Positions 8,221 through 17,975 of a stretch of 64,000 nucleotides of DNA are shown here, one piece after another. Below the pieces are notes generated by a model. That model worked only from the letters and a program-made list of their open reading frames with translations. It was not told the origin of the DNA and searched no databases. This DNA is from Soonwooa sp023440705 (GTDB taxonomy: Bacteria > Bacteroidota > Bacteroidia > Flavobacteriales > Weeksellaceae). The stretch spans positions 62,001-126,000 of the forward strand of contig JAEXRP010000008.1 of the NCBI GenBank assembly GCA_023440705.1, given 5' to 3'. Numbering within the stretch: the stretch's first letter is position 1; each line of letters opens with the position of its first letter. The position numbers and the translations under genes are program-made.

Positions 8221-9600
8221 ATGAAAATTACAGGAAACGAATTAATTGCTTTAGGATATCAACCTAAAAAATGGTTTGCCGAAGCTTTAGAATATATCAA
8301 CGAAAACGACTTGTCACAAGCAGAAATGGAAGCTTACTTGGAGCAATTCCGCGCGCCAGACCCAATTCCGTTAAAGGAAAAAGCGGAGGATTTTGTCATC
8401 AATATTAAAGCGGAAAACGAAGCCGAGGAAGATAATGTGCAAAAAGTAATCCGAACGATGGAGGTTTTGATGAAGACGCCGACTTTGGTTTCGGGAGCGT
8501 TAATGCCGGATGCTTGTCCGACTGGTCCTGAAGGACAAATCCCTGTGGGAGGCGTGGTGGTCGCGAAAAATGCGATTCATCCAGGATTTCACTCGGCAGA
8601 TATTTGTTGTTCGGTGATGTTGACGGATTTCGGGAAAGTTGATCCAAAAGTGGTTTTGGACACTGCGCATTCTATGACGCATTTTGGTTACGGAGGACGT
8701 GCTCGAGGTGAACAAATGCCGATGAGTGTTGAATTGATGGACGCTTTTAGAGAAAATATGTTTTTAAACGACGAGCGATTAATAAGCATTGCGCGTTTGC
8801 ATATGGGATCTCAGGGCGATGGAAATCACTTCTTGTTTGTTGGGATTTCTAAAAATACGGGAAACACAATGATGGTGACGCATCACGGTTCTCGTGCGCC
8901 TGGAGCGGCTTTGTATGATAAAGGAATGAAGGTTGCAAACCGTTTTCGTCAGGAGATTTCGCCTGATACGTTAAAGGAAAATGCTTGGATTCCTTTTGAA
9001 ACCGAGGAAGGTGAAGCCTATTGGGAAGCTTTGCAATTGATTAGAAAATGGACAAAGGAAAATCACGAAGCCATTCATAATGCGACTTTGGAGAAGTTGA
9101 ACATCGAAAAATTAGATAGATATTGGAATGAACATAATTTCGTATTCAGAGACGGAGATTTATTCTACCATGCGAAAGGAGCAACGCCGCTGGACGACAA
9201 ATTTTTGCCGGATATTACAGGTCCACGATTGATTCCTCTGAATATGGCGGAACCTGTATTGATTGTAAGTGGTGCTACAAACGACAGAAATTTAGGTTTT
9301 GCTCCTCATGGCGCGGGAAGAAACTTCAGCAGAAGTCAGCATAAAAGAAGCTTGGCTCATAAAACAACTGAAGAGATTTTCGCGGAAGAAACGACTGGCT
9401 TGGATATCCGATTTTTCACGAATGATATCGATATTTCTGAGTTGCCTAGTGCGTACAAAAATGCTCAAAATGTTCGCGCTCAGATTGAAGAATACAACTT
9501 GTGCGAAATCATCGACGAAGTACTTCCTTACGGTTGTATCATGGCTGGTGACGTGCAGAAAAACGCACCTTCGAAGAAAAAGAAGAAGTTTAGGAAGTAG
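8221..9600 (+). CDS. rtcB: RtcB family RNA ligase
   Basis: This 459-aa protein is an RtcB-type ligase, which joins RNA 2',3'-cyclic phosphate or 3'-phosphate ends to 5'-OH ends through a GMP-histidine intermediate with Mn2+. The guanylated histidine is expected at H363 in the HGAGR motif. Metal-binding segments are visible at MGSQGDGNHF and MVTHHGSRA. The usual metal-site word DIGCG(M/V) is altered to DICCSV (D127, C129, C130), which points to a distinct subgroup. No RtcA or RtcR is present, and it seems to be a single-gene unit. Its substrate could be cleaved tRNA or rRNA. Confidence 0.88.
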   Translation: MKITGNELIALGYQPKKWFAEALEYINENDLSQAEMEAYLEQFRAPDPIPLKEKAEDFVINIKAENEAEEDNVQKVIRTMEVLMKTPTLVSGALMPDACPTGPEGQIPVGGVVVAKNAIHPGFHSADICCSVMLTDFGKVDPKVVLDTAHSMTHFGYGGRARGEQMPMSVELMDAFRENMFLNDERLISIARLHMGSQGDGNHFLFVGISKNTGNTMMVTHHGSRAPGAALYDKGMKVANRFRQEISPDTLKENAWIPFETEEGEAYWEALQLIRKWTKENHEAIHNATLEKLNIEKLDRYWNEHNFVFRDGDLFYHAKGATPLDDKFLPDITGPRLIPLNMAEPVLIVSGATNDRNLGFAPHGAGRNFSRSQHKRSLAHKTTEEIFAEETTGLDIRFFTNDIDISELPSAYKNAQNVRAQIEEYNLCEIIDEVLPYGCIMAGDVQKNAPSKKKKKFRK

Positions 9601-9684
9601 GACTTTGGATTTGAAATTTGATGTTTGAAATTTGAGATTCGAATGCTTAATCTTAACGCTAAACTTTAGACGTAAAATTCTAAA

Positions 9685-10470
9685 CTACCTCTTCCCACTA
9701 GGCTTGGTTTTCATAATTGAAAAATAAGAATTGCTAAATGCGGAAAGACTTTTGTAGCCGACTTTATAAGCAATTTCGCTCAATGTGAAACGTTTGGTGT
9801 CGATAAGTTCTATACTTTTTACAATTCGGATGAGCTGAATATATTTTTGCAATGTTATGCCCGTTTCTTGCTTGAAAATTCTTTGCAAATTGCGGGCTGA
9901 CATTTTTGCAATTTCGCCCAAATCATCGGCGCTGACGTTGTATTGATAATTTGCGTTGATGTAATGACAAACGGGAATCAGTCGCGAATCCGTTGGTACA
10001 GGGACTTGCAAACCAAAAGCATCGTTACAAAAGTTGGGTAAACTTCCCAACAATGCTTTTAGGAAAAGATGATGTTCGGAATCTTCAGTTCGGGCTTTGT
10101 TCCATTTTGAGGCGTAAAACATCATTTCTCGCAAAACAACAGGCGCTTCAAAAACGTGAACTTCGTTATAAAAATCCTTTTTAGGAGCCGACTTAAATAA
10201 AATCAACATCGGATTAACCGTCGTCGCATCGGAGGTTGTCCGATGTTTTTTGTTGGCAGGAATCCAAATCACATTATTTTGCGGAACCAAATAAATTTTC
10301 TTCTCAATATGAAAATACTGATAACCTTCCTCAACATAATTCAGCTGATAATAATCGTGCGAATCCTCCTTGTCATTGTGCTTCCAATCGCTTTCGTACC
10401 AAACGTAAGAATTGATTTCCAAATGCTCGACATGTTGTCCGTGGTCTTCTTTTGTGTCTTTAAAACTCAT
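9685..10470 (-). CDS. AraC family transcriptional regulator
   Basis: This 261-aa regulator has an N-terminal cupin-like sensor domain (about residues 20-110, including NNVIWIPANKKHRT) and a C-terminal pair of helix-turn-helix motifs (about residues 165-260, with YKVGYKSLSAFSNSYF). The divergent neighbour is a CynX/NimT-type exporter. The same pairing is known in E. coli as nimR/nimT (yeaM/yeaN), where the regulator represses the exporter. An inverted repeat overlaps its own promoter at 10496-10528, which suggests autoregulation. Confidence 0.88.
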   Translation of the reverse strand: MSFKDTKEDHGQHVEHLEINSYVWYESDWKHNDKEDSHDYYQLNYVEEGYQYFHIEKKIYLVPQNNVIWIPANKKHRTTSDATTVNPMLILFKSAPKKDFYNEVHVFEAPVVLREMMFYASKWNKARTEDSEHHLFLKALLGSLPNFCNDAFGLQVPVPTDSRLIPVCHYINANYQYNVSADDLGEIAKMSARNLQRIFKQETGITLQKYIQLIRIVKSIELIDTKRFTLSEIAYKVGYKSLSAFSNSYFSIMKTKPSGKR

Positions 10471-10495
10471 GTTGTCGTTTTAAATATAATTAATG

Positions 10496-10528
10496 GCAAA
10501 TTTAATACAAACGACAATATTAATTTGC
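10496..10528. promoter_or_regulatory. Probable AraC-regulator operator overlapping its promoter
   Basis: Arms GCAAATTTAATA (10496-10507) and TATTAATTTGC (10518-10528) are complementary apart from one bulged base. On the minus strand they overlap a -7 box TAAATTTG (10497-10504) and abut an upstream TTTG at a spacing of about 23 bp. Protein bound there would block the regulator's own promoter. Confidence 0.45.
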
Positions 10529-10618
10529 AAAAGAAATTTATAATGTAAGAAAGCAGTTTTTAAATAAGCAAAAAACCGAAACAATAAGATGTAAGAAAAT
10601 TAGGTTTTTCCCCAATTC

Positions 10619-10690
10619 AAAATTTATCGAAGATAAATTCCTTGCGCCTTAAATAAAATGAAACTGAATTAAAACTCGCGTCTTTGCGTT
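10619..10690. repeat. Half copy of the second dispersed repeat family
   Basis: It aligns with the reverse complement of the left half of the element at 45470-45617. Shared words include AAATTTATCGAAGATAAA, CCTTGCG(C/T)CTT and TTTGCGTTA. It lies immediately upstream of the exporter start codon and must be part of its leader. Confidence 0.5.
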
Positions 10691-10705
10691 AAAAAAATAA
10701 AAAAT

Positions 10706-11902
10706 ATGAATAAAGAAAATACCAATAAAAATCTCGGGTGGCTCGGCGTCTTGGTCGTGATTTTGGTTTCCAGCAATCTACGTTCGCCAATCACGGCAGT
10801 TAGTCCGATTTTGGACGAAATAAAAAATGTTTTTCATCTCGATAATTTAGAGGCGAGTTTGCTCACATCGATTCCGCTTTTTGTGTTTGCAACCTGTTCC
10901 ATTTTGGTGAGTAAAGCCGCTGCGAAAATCAATATTCGTACAGGTTTGTTGATTTCGCTTATCATTTTGATTGTCGGACTTTACATTAGAATTTACGGAA
11001 ATGTGGCAACACTTTTTGCTGGCTCATTAATCCTTGGATTGGGAATTTGCATCGGAAATGTTTTAACTCCAGCTTACATCAAAACTATATTTCCCAACAA
11101 AATCGGAATTATGACAGGCGTTTTTTCTGTAGCAATGAGTTTGGTTGCCGCTTTAGCATCAGGTTTGAGTATCGACCTCGGAAAATGGACAGGAATGGAA
11201 TGGAAAGGTTCTTTGGGAATCTGGATTATTGGTGGAATCCTTGCGCTAATCGTAGTTTCGGCGGAATTAATGACTGGTAAAAAAACGACTCAAACTGCAA
11301 CAAGTGCGATTGTTACAACGAAATTTAATATTTTTAAATCCAAACAAGCTTGGAGCATTAGTATTTTTATGGGATTGCAATCATTGGTTTATTATTGTCT
11401 TGTTGCTTTGTTACCAACAGTTCTCGTAGATTTTGGAATGCAGAAATCTGAAACAGGTTGGGTGCTTTTTGTACTTCAAATGGCGATGTTGCCAGTAATG
11501 CTTTTTAGTCCAGTTTTGGCAGCAAAAATGAAGAATCAAAAAAGTTTAATTTACTTAACTGACGGACTTTTCCTGATCGGTTTGTTGATGCTCACAATCT
11601 TAAAATCGCAGTTGGTTTATGTTAGTGCAACTCTAATCGGAATTGCGGGCGGATTGGCATTTAGCCTTTCGATTTTGTTCTTTTCACTCCGAACAAAAAC
11701 CATGCATGGAACCATCAAAATTTCTGGAAAAGCCCAATCAGTCGGTTATCTTATCGCGGCTTGTGGACCTCCAATTTTCGGGAAATTGCACGATTGGGAC
11801 ATTTCTTGGAACTATTCCCTTTACTTTTTGATAGCCTGCGTTCTCATCATGACGTATTTCGGTAAAAAAGCTTCAGAACCACGATTTATCGAAGATCACT
11901 AA
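10706..11902 (+). CDS. MFS transporter, CynX/NimT family
   Basis: This is a 398-aa major facilitator protein with about 12 membrane segments. The N-terminal NLRSPITAVSPILDEI is diagnostic for the cyanate/2-nitroimidazole transporter branch (CynX, YeaN/NimT). Members move small anionic or heterocyclic compounds, mostly outward. It is divergent from the AraC regulator, as in nimR/nimT, and is probably controlled by it. A half copy of a dispersed repeat fills its leader. The substrate cannot be read from the sequence. Confidence 0.87.
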   Translation: MNKENTNKNLGWLGVLVVILVSSNLRSPITAVSPILDEIKNVFHLDNLEASLLTSIPLFVFATCSILVSKAAAKINIRTGLLISLIILIVGLYIRIYGNVATLFAGSLILGLGICIGNVLTPAYIKTIFPNKIGIMTGVFSVAMSLVAALASGLSIDLGKWTGMEWKGSLGIWIIGGILALIVVSAELMTGKKTTQTATSAIVTTKFNIFKSKQAWSISIFMGLQSLVYYCLVALLPTVLVDFGMQKSETGWVLFVLQMAMLPVMLFSPVLAAKMKNQKSLIYLTDGLFLIGLLMLTILKSQLVYVSATLIGIAGGLAFSLSILFFSLRTKTMHGTIKISGKAQSVGYLIAACGPPIFGKLHDWDISWNYSLYFLIACVLIMTYFGKKASEPRFIEDH

Positions 11903-11925
11903 AAATCTAAAATTTAATTTAAACC

Positions 11926-11961
11926 AAAAATCGACTTCGAAATTATGAGTCGATTTTTTTT
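11926..11961 (+). terminator. Terminator of the MFS exporter gene
   Basis: Arms AAATCGACT and AGTCGATTT enclose a short loop and are followed by eight T residues, about 24 bp after the stop codon. Confidence 0.85.
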
Positions 11962-12406
11962 GTTTAATATTAGAATGAAGGTTTTCAAAATAATTATCAG
12001 TTTGATAAAAATAGGAAATTTGCAAAATTGAAAATCACATTATATGCTGGTTGATTTTGGAAAATTTGTTGGTTTATTAGAGGAGAATACTTCGAGGTGC
12101 CTTATTTAATTTTTGATGACAGATACTTTTTCTAAGAATATTTTGGTTGTAATTTTTAACGTAATTGATGTTAAATTGTCATTTTAAGATGCTTTTTTGT
12201 TAAACAAGTGTTTATAAAAGTCATTTTGTTGATTTGAAAAATACTATGTATTGAATAATTATTTCGTAATTTTAAGTTGATTTTATTGGCTTTTAAGTAG
12301 GTGATGCTTGGAATTTTAATGAATTATAAAAAAAAGCGAAGAATTATTTTTGGATATAATTTTTTTTATAACTTTCCATGCTTAATTTTTCTTAAGTATT
12401 TGTTAA
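11962..12406. other. AT-rich gene-free region upstream of the sus locus
   Basis: This leader of about 445 bp holds no supported gene. A TATTTTTG -7-like box at 12345-12352 could start the sus transcript about 50 nt before the GTG start codon, but no -33 element fits. I see no clear operator palindrome. Confidence 0.4.
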
Positions 12407-15157
12407 GTGAGTGTTAATTTAAAATATACATACGTGAAAGAAAACAAATTTATTTTGAAGGTAGCGCCATTCTTCCTATTAGCTGGTAGTATGTTGCATG
12501 CCCAACAAAGTGATAGTCTTAAAACTAAGAATATCGAAGAGGTTGTCGTTATTGGTTATGGTACAAAGAAAAAATCAGATTTGACCGGGTCAATTACTGC
12601 AATTTCGAGCAAAGACTTCAACGAAGGAAGTATTAACTCTGCGGATCAATTAATCCAAGGTAAAGCATCGGGTGTGCAAATTGCTACTAACAGTGGTGCG
12701 CCTGGAGCAGGTGCTACTATTAGAATTCGAGGAGGTTCTTCTTTAACAGCTCTTAATGATCCTTTAATTGTGATTGACGGTGTGCCTGTTGATAATCAAG
12801 GAATAAGCGGTGCTAGTAATGCGCTAGCGCTAATTAACCCCAATGATATCGAAAGCTTTAACATCTTGAAAGATGCATCGGCTTCTGCGATTTATGGTGC
12901 AAGAGCAGCTAATGGTGTTATTATTATTACAACAAAAAAAGGAACTTCTGGTAAGTTGAAAGCAAATTACACAACAACAACTTCTGTCTATGAAAAAATG
13001 GGAGAAATTGATATGTTGTCACCAGATCAATTCCGTAATGTTGTGATGCAAAAAGCAGATCCTTCTTACCAAGCGTTATTGGGAAGTGCTAATACCAATT
13101 GGCAAGATAAAATCTATCAAACAGCTTTAGGTTTTGATAATTCGATTTCATTATCTGGTGGTATTAAAGGTCTCCCATATAGATTGTCTATTGGTTACCT
13201 AAATCAAGATGGTATTATTAGAACGAATAATATCGAAAGAACAACAGCCTCATTAAACTTAAATCCGAAATTATTTGATAAACATTTGGATATTAATTTT
13301 AATTTAAAAGGTACTTACGTTGAAAACAGATTTAAAGATGATGGTGTAGTTGGTGCAGCTGTGGTATTTGATCCTACAAAACCTGTTTATGATTCTTCCT
13401 ATTCTAATTATGGTGGTTATTGGGAATGGTTAAACGCTTCAACACATGAGCCTAACACAAATGGTACAAAAAACCCAATGTCGATGCTTAACCAAAGATG
13501 GGATTTGTCATATGTGAGACGAGTTTTAGGAAATGTTCAGTTTGATTATAAAATGCACTTTTTACCTGAGTTGCGCGCAAACCTTAACTTAGGTCTAGAT
13601 TATAGCGACTCTAATGGTAACACAACAGTTCTTCCAACAGCTGCTATGGCTTATTATCAAAAAGGAACTTACAGAAGATATACACAAGAGAAGAAAAATA
13701 AACTTTTGGAGTTTTATCTAAATTATACCAAAAATTTTGAGTCTATTAAATCATTAATAGATGTGACTGCTGGTTATTCTTATCAAGATTGGCAAAGAAC
13801 AGAACCTTTCGCACCAACTCTTAATGGTGATGGTACACAAAATCCTTTAACAGGTATAGATTTCTTTACTCAAAATACATTATTGTCTTATTTTGCACGT
13901 CTTAATTATACATTTAATGATAGATACTTATTAACAGCTTCAGTTAGACGTGATGCATCATCTAGATTTAGCAAAGATGCAAGAGTTGGTTATTTCCCTG
14001 CGTTTGCATTAGCTTGGAGAATGGATAGAGAAGCATTCTTAAGAGATTCTAACACAATATCTACCATGAAGCTGAGATTAGGATGGGGACAAACTGGTCA
14101 GCAAGAAATTAATAATGGAGATTATCCATATCTTCCAAAATATGTTATCTCTAATGGTGGTGCGATGTACCAAATTGGTGATGAGTTTTATAACACTTAT
14201 CGTCCCGCAGGATATGACAAGAATATTAAATGGGAAACTACGACAACCAAAAATATTGGTTTAGATTTCGGGTTTTTACATGAAAGAATTTCGGGTGCTG
14301 TTGACTTATTTGAGAAAAAATCAGAAGATCTTATCAGTTTTGTAACTGTACCTGCTGGTGCTAACCTTACCAACATGATTCTTACCAATATTGGAGATAT
14401 GAGAAATAGAGGTATTGAAGCGAATATTAATGTTAAGGCGATTAAATCTGATAATCTTAACTGGGATATGAGTTTTAATGTGACACATTATAAATCTGAA
14501 ATCACAAACCTAAACGGGAACCAACTTATGGTTGGTGGTATTGGTGGTGGTACTGGATCTACAATTCAAATTCAGTCACAAGGTTTTATGCCTAACATGT
14601 TCTATGTTTATCAACAAGTTTATGATAATAATGGTAAACCAATTGAAGGTGTATATGTTGACCAAAATAATGATGGGGTAATTAATAGTAGCGATCTTTA
14701 TAAATACAAATCGCCAGCACCAGATGTATTATTAGGTTTTTCAACAAGATTAGCTTATAAAAACTGGGATTTGGGATTGGCCATGAGAGCAAGTATTGGT
14801 AACTACGTGTATAATAACGTAGCATCGCAATATGGTAACCTACAAGGTATTGCTAATAATAGCTATTTACAAAATATCCATCAAAACTATTTAGAAACAG
14901 GTTTCAACAGAGGACAGTATTTTTCAGACTATTATGTGGAAAATGCATCTTTCCTAAGAATGGATAACATTAATGTAGGTTATAACTTCCCGAATTTTAT
15001 CTCTGATTCATCAAGATTACGAGTATTCGGATCTGTTCAGAATGCGTTTATCATTACTAAATATTCAGGTTTGGATCCAGAAGTATTTAACGGAATTGAT
15101 AACAATTTGTATCAAAGACCAAGAGTGTATTCAGTAGGATTTAACTTTCAATTTTAA
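12407..15157 (+). CDS. susC: SusC-type TonB-dependent outer-membrane transporter (maltodextrin)
   Basis: This 916-aa protein is the import channel of the starch locus. A signal peptide ends at about HAQ (residues 31-33). The TonB box/plug start EEVVVIGYGTKKKSDLTGSI follows directly, then the 22-strand barrel ending ...VYSVGFNFQF with a terminal aromatic residue. It lacks the roughly 80-residue CarboxypepD_reg-like domain that many SusC proteins carry before the plug. The start is a GTG; no in-frame ATG gives a full signal peptide. The susD gene follows after 12 bp. Confidence 0.93.
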   Translation: MSVNLKYTYVKENKFILKVAPFFLLAGSMLHAQQSDSLKTKNIEEVVVIGYGTKKKSDLTGSITAISSKDFNEGSINSADQLIQGKASGVQIATNSGAPGAGATIRIRGGSSLTALNDPLIVIDGVPVDNQGISGASNALALINPNDIESFNILKDASASAIYGARAANGVIIITTKKGTSGKLKANYTTTTSVYEKMGEIDMLSPDQFRNVVMQKADPSYQALLGSANTNWQDKIYQTALGFDNSISLSGGIKGLPYRLSIGYLNQDGIIRTNNIERTTASLNLNPKLFDKHLDINFNLKGTYVENRFKDDGVVGAAVVFDPTKPVYDSSYSNYGGYWEWLNASTHEPNTNGTKNPMSMLNQRWDLSYVRRVLGNVQFDYKMHFLPELRANLNLGLDYSDSNGNTTVLPTAAMAYYQKGTYRRYTQEKKNKLLEFYLNYTKNFESIKSLIDVTAGYSYQDWQRTEPFAPTLNGDGTQNPLTGIDFFTQNTLLSYFARLNYTFNDRYLLTASVRRDASSRFSKDARVGYFPAFALAWRMDREAFLRDSNTISTMKLRLGWGQTGQQEINNGDYPYLPKYVISNGGAMYQIGDEFYNTYRPAGYDKNIKWETTTTKNIGLDFGFLHERISGAVDLFEKKSEDLISFVTVPAGANLTNMILTNIGDMRNRGIEANINVKAIKSDNLNWDMSFNVTHYKSEITNLNGNQLMVGGIGGGTGSTIQIQSQGFMPNMFYVYQQVYDNNGKPIEGVYVDQNNDGVINSSDLYKYKSPAPDVLLGFSTRLAYKNWDLGLAMRASIGNYVYNNVASQYGNLQGIANNSYLQNIHQNYLETGFNRGQYFSDYYVENASFLRMDNINVGYNFPNFISDSSRLRVFGSVQNAFIITKYSGLDPEVFNGIDNNLYQRPRVYSVGFNFQF

Positions 15158-15169
15158 TTAAAAGACCAA

Positions 15170-16750
15170 ATGAAATTTAAAAATATATTTACAATAGGCG
15201 TTGCTGCAAGTCTTTTCTTAATTTCTTGTGAGAAGGATCTTGACAGGATGCCAGAGACAGAAGTTGCATCTAATACAGTATATGGTGACTTCGCTAACTA
15301 TAAAGGTGTGCTTGCTAAAATATATGCAGGTATGGCTGTATCTGGCCAAGAAGGTGGTGACGGTAATCCCGATATTAGTGGTATCGATGGCGGTACATCT
15401 AACTATCTAAGACAATATTTTCAGTTACAAGAGTTACCGACGGACGAAGCTGTTATCGCGTGGAACGATGGTTCTTTACCAGATTTACATAACATGACTT
15501 GGGCTGCTAATAACGAGTTTATTACTGCGCTTTATTACAGAATTTATTACCAAGTTGCAGTTGCTAATGAGTTTATCCGTGAGACTGCTGATGATAAATT
15601 GGCATCACGTAATATCTCTGGAGCTAATGCGGATGAAGCTAGAATGTATAGAAATGAAGCTAGATTTATGAGAGCATTATCGTATTACCATGCTTTAGAT
15701 TTGTTCGGAAGTGGACCTTTTACAACGGAGAAGGACGAAGTAGGTATCAAGCCACCACCAAGATCAGATAGAAAACAACTTTTCACTTATGTAGAGTCAG
15801 AGCTTAAAGAATTAGAAGGTCTTTTAAAAGATCCGAAGACCAACGAGTATGGAAGAGCTGATAAAGCTGCAGTTTGGATGTTATTGGCTAAATTATATCT
15901 TAACGCAGAAGTATACACAGGACAAGGTCGTTATAATGATGCAAGAGTATATGCTGAAAAAGTGATTAGTGCTGGCTATAGCTTAAAACCAAACTATGGT
16001 GAGTTATTCTTAGCAGATAATAATGTTGGGAATACAGAGACTATTTTCTCTGTCAATTTTGATGGCGTGCGTACACGTACTTTCGGAGGTACAACTTACA
16101 TTATTCATGCTGGTACTGGAGGAACAATGAATCCGGGATCTTTAGGTATCAACAGTGGTTGGGGTGGACTTAGAACTACTAAAAATTTAGTGAATCTTTT
16201 CCCTTCAACTGACGGTAGCCAAGATAAAAGAGGCGTTTTCCATACGGATGGTCAAAATTTAGACATCAGTAATGTTACAGCATTTACGGATGGCTTCCCT
16301 TTAATTAAATTTAAAAATGTAACTAAAACTGGTCAGCAAGGATCAGATTCTGCAGGTGATTTTGTAGATACAGATTTCCCATTGTTTAGATTGGCAGATG
16401 CTTATTTGATGTATGCTGAAGCAGTGCTTAGAGGTGGCGGCGGTAGTCAATCGCAAGCTTTGACTTATGTTAACGCACTTCGCACAAGAGCTTATGGTAA
16501 TACAAGTGGAAATGTAACAAGCATTAACTTGGATTTTATTTTGGATGAAAGAGCTAGAGAATTGGCTTGGGAAGCAACAAGAAGAACGGATCTAATTAGA
16601 TTTAAAAAATTCACGTCTGCATCTTACGTATGGCCTTTCAAAGGTGGTGTTAAAGATGGTAAAGGTGTTGAAGATTATAGAAATCTTTATCCAATCCCAG
16701 CGAGTGATCTTAATGCTAACCCTAATTTGATTCAAAATCCTGGTTACTAA
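15170..16750 (+). CDS. susD: SusD/RagB family nutrient-binding lipoprotein
   Basis: This 526-aa surface lipoprotein has a lipobox ending in LISC (cysteine near residue 20) followed by EKDLDR, an acidic stretch typical of surface-exported Bacteroidetes lipoproteins. Helical TPR-like segments (for example ARMYRNEARFMRALSYYHALDLFG) and a C-terminal DERARELAWEATRRTDLIRF motif are standard for SusD. It caps SusC and captures the oligosaccharide. It is cotranscribed between susC and the SusE-like gene. Confidence 0.94.
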   Translation: MKFKNIFTIGVAASLFLISCEKDLDRMPETEVASNTVYGDFANYKGVLAKIYAGMAVSGQEGGDGNPDISGIDGGTSNYLRQYFQLQELPTDEAVIAWNDGSLPDLHNMTWAANNEFITALYYRIYYQVAVANEFIRETADDKLASRNISGANADEARMYRNEARFMRALSYYHALDLFGSGPFTTEKDEVGIKPPPRSDRKQLFTYVESELKELEGLLKDPKTNEYGRADKAAVWMLLAKLYLNAEVYTGQGRYNDARVYAEKVISAGYSLKPNYGELFLADNNVGNTETIFSVNFDGVRTRTFGGTTYIIHAGTGGTMNPGSLGINSGWGGLRTTKNLVNLFPSTDGSQDKRGVFHTDGQNLDISNVTAFTDGFPLIKFKNVTKTGQQGSDSAGDFVDTDFPLFRLADAYLMYAEAVLRGGGGSQSQALTYVNALRTRAYGNTSGNVTSINLDFILDERARELAWEATRRTDLIRFKKFTSASYVWPFKGGVKDGKGVEDYRNLYPIPASDLNANPNLIQNPGY

Positions 16751-16773
16751 TCATAATTTTATATAGATTAAAG

Positions 16774-17883
16774 ATGAAAAATATATTCAATATATTAATT
16801 GCGAGTTTCGTTGCACTTCTCGTTATCTCGTGTGAGAAGGACGAAGAACGTGCGGTTCTTAATACGCCTTCCGATTCCAAATTGCAAGCTGATAAGACAA
16901 AAGTAGTTTTAACAAAAGATCATGAGGCGGATAAGCTTATTACTTTTACTTGGGCAAGACCAGATTATGGAGTTTCTGTGGCTCAAAAAAGTCAACTTCA
17001 ATTTGCAAAAAAGGGAGGAAACTTTGCAGGTGCTAAAGTTGTAGAAGTTCAAGATGGTACTTCAACGCTAACATTTACAGTGGCTGAGTTTAATAAAATC
17101 ATGTTGGATGCAGGTCTTACGCCTGATGTAGCAACAGATGTAGAGGTTAGATTAGCTTCGACTTTAGGAGCAGGTACTGCGCTTTATTCTAATGTTATTA
17201 GTCTTAATGCGACGGCTTACATGACTGCTTTCCCAAGTTTTTATATTGTTGGAGATGCTTCTGCACCAGGGTGGAATGCAGCTGATGCACAGTTGTTAAA
17301 TAAAGTTGAAAATCTTTCAACGATATATACTTATCTTGAGAATGGGAAGAATTTCAGGTTCTTAGGACAACAAGATTGGGGACCAACCAATTACAGTCTA
17401 GATGCAGCAGGGATCAAAGATGCTTACAAATACTTTAAAACTTGGTCAACCAACATGGAAGCTTCGCCAGATGAGAATATCAAATTCAATGGTGCAACAG
17501 GTATTTACAAAATTGTAATTGATGCAGATGCAACCAAAAAATCGTTGACAGTTACACCATCTGCAATTCCGACTTATAACGTATCGAATCTTTATGTTGT
17601 TGGTTCTATCAATGGATGGAGTGCAGATAATGCAATCCCAATGACCAAAGTTGGAGAAGGCGTTTTCGAAGTTGTACAATCTCTTCCTGACGGGTCAGAG
17701 TTCAAATTTATTGGACAAAAATCTTGGGGCGATCTAGAGTGGGCTAACATTACGGAAGCTGGTAACACAGGTTTCTTAGGTCCAAAAGGAGATAACAATA
17801 ATATTAAAATCGATGGAGGTGGTGCTTCTTACAAGATTACTGCTAACATCAAACGTGGAACTTTCAAAGTTGTTAAACAATAA
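16774..17883 (+). CDS. SusE/SusF-like starch-binding lipoprotein
   Basis: This 369-aa lipoprotein (VISCEKDEE after the signal peptide) has an N-terminal SusE Ig-like domain (about residues 35-145) and two related starch-binding modules. The modules start at FYIVGDASAPGWN (about 151) and LYVVGSINGWS (about 269), and each contains an aromatic F(R/K)FxGQxxWG motif. It should hold glucans at the cell surface. It is the last gene before a terminator, so susC-susD-susE form the transport operon. Bacteroides SusE and SusF are usually longer or separate; here one protein serves. Confidence 0.88.
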   Translation: MKNIFNILIASFVALLVISCEKDEERAVLNTPSDSKLQADKTKVVLTKDHEADKLITFTWARPDYGVSVAQKSQLQFAKKGGNFAGAKVVEVQDGTSTLTFTVAEFNKIMLDAGLTPDVATDVEVRLASTLGAGTALYSNVISLNATAYMTAFPSFYIVGDASAPGWNAADAQLLNKVENLSTIYTYLENGKNFRFLGQQDWGPTNYSLDAAGIKDAYKYFKTWSTNMEASPDENIKFNGATGIYKIVIDADATKKSLTVTPSAIPTYNVSNLYVVGSINGWSADNAIPMTKVGEGVFEVVQSLPDGSEFKFIGQKSWGDLEWANITEAGNTGFLGPKGDNNNIKIDGGGASYKITANIKRGTFKVVKQ

Positions 17884-17904
17884 GTAAGTTCAACATTATA
17901 AAAG

Positions 17905-17941
17905 CCAAAAAAAGTGTTGCATTACCGCAGCACTTTTTTTA
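17905..17941 (+). terminator. Terminator after the susCDE operon
   Basis: AAAAAGTGTTGC pairs with GCAGCACTTTTT across a short loop and is followed by a T tract, about 25 bp after the stop codon. Confidence 0.75.
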
Positions 17942-17975
17942 TATTTATTAGTTTTTAGAAATTAAAAAGAAAATT

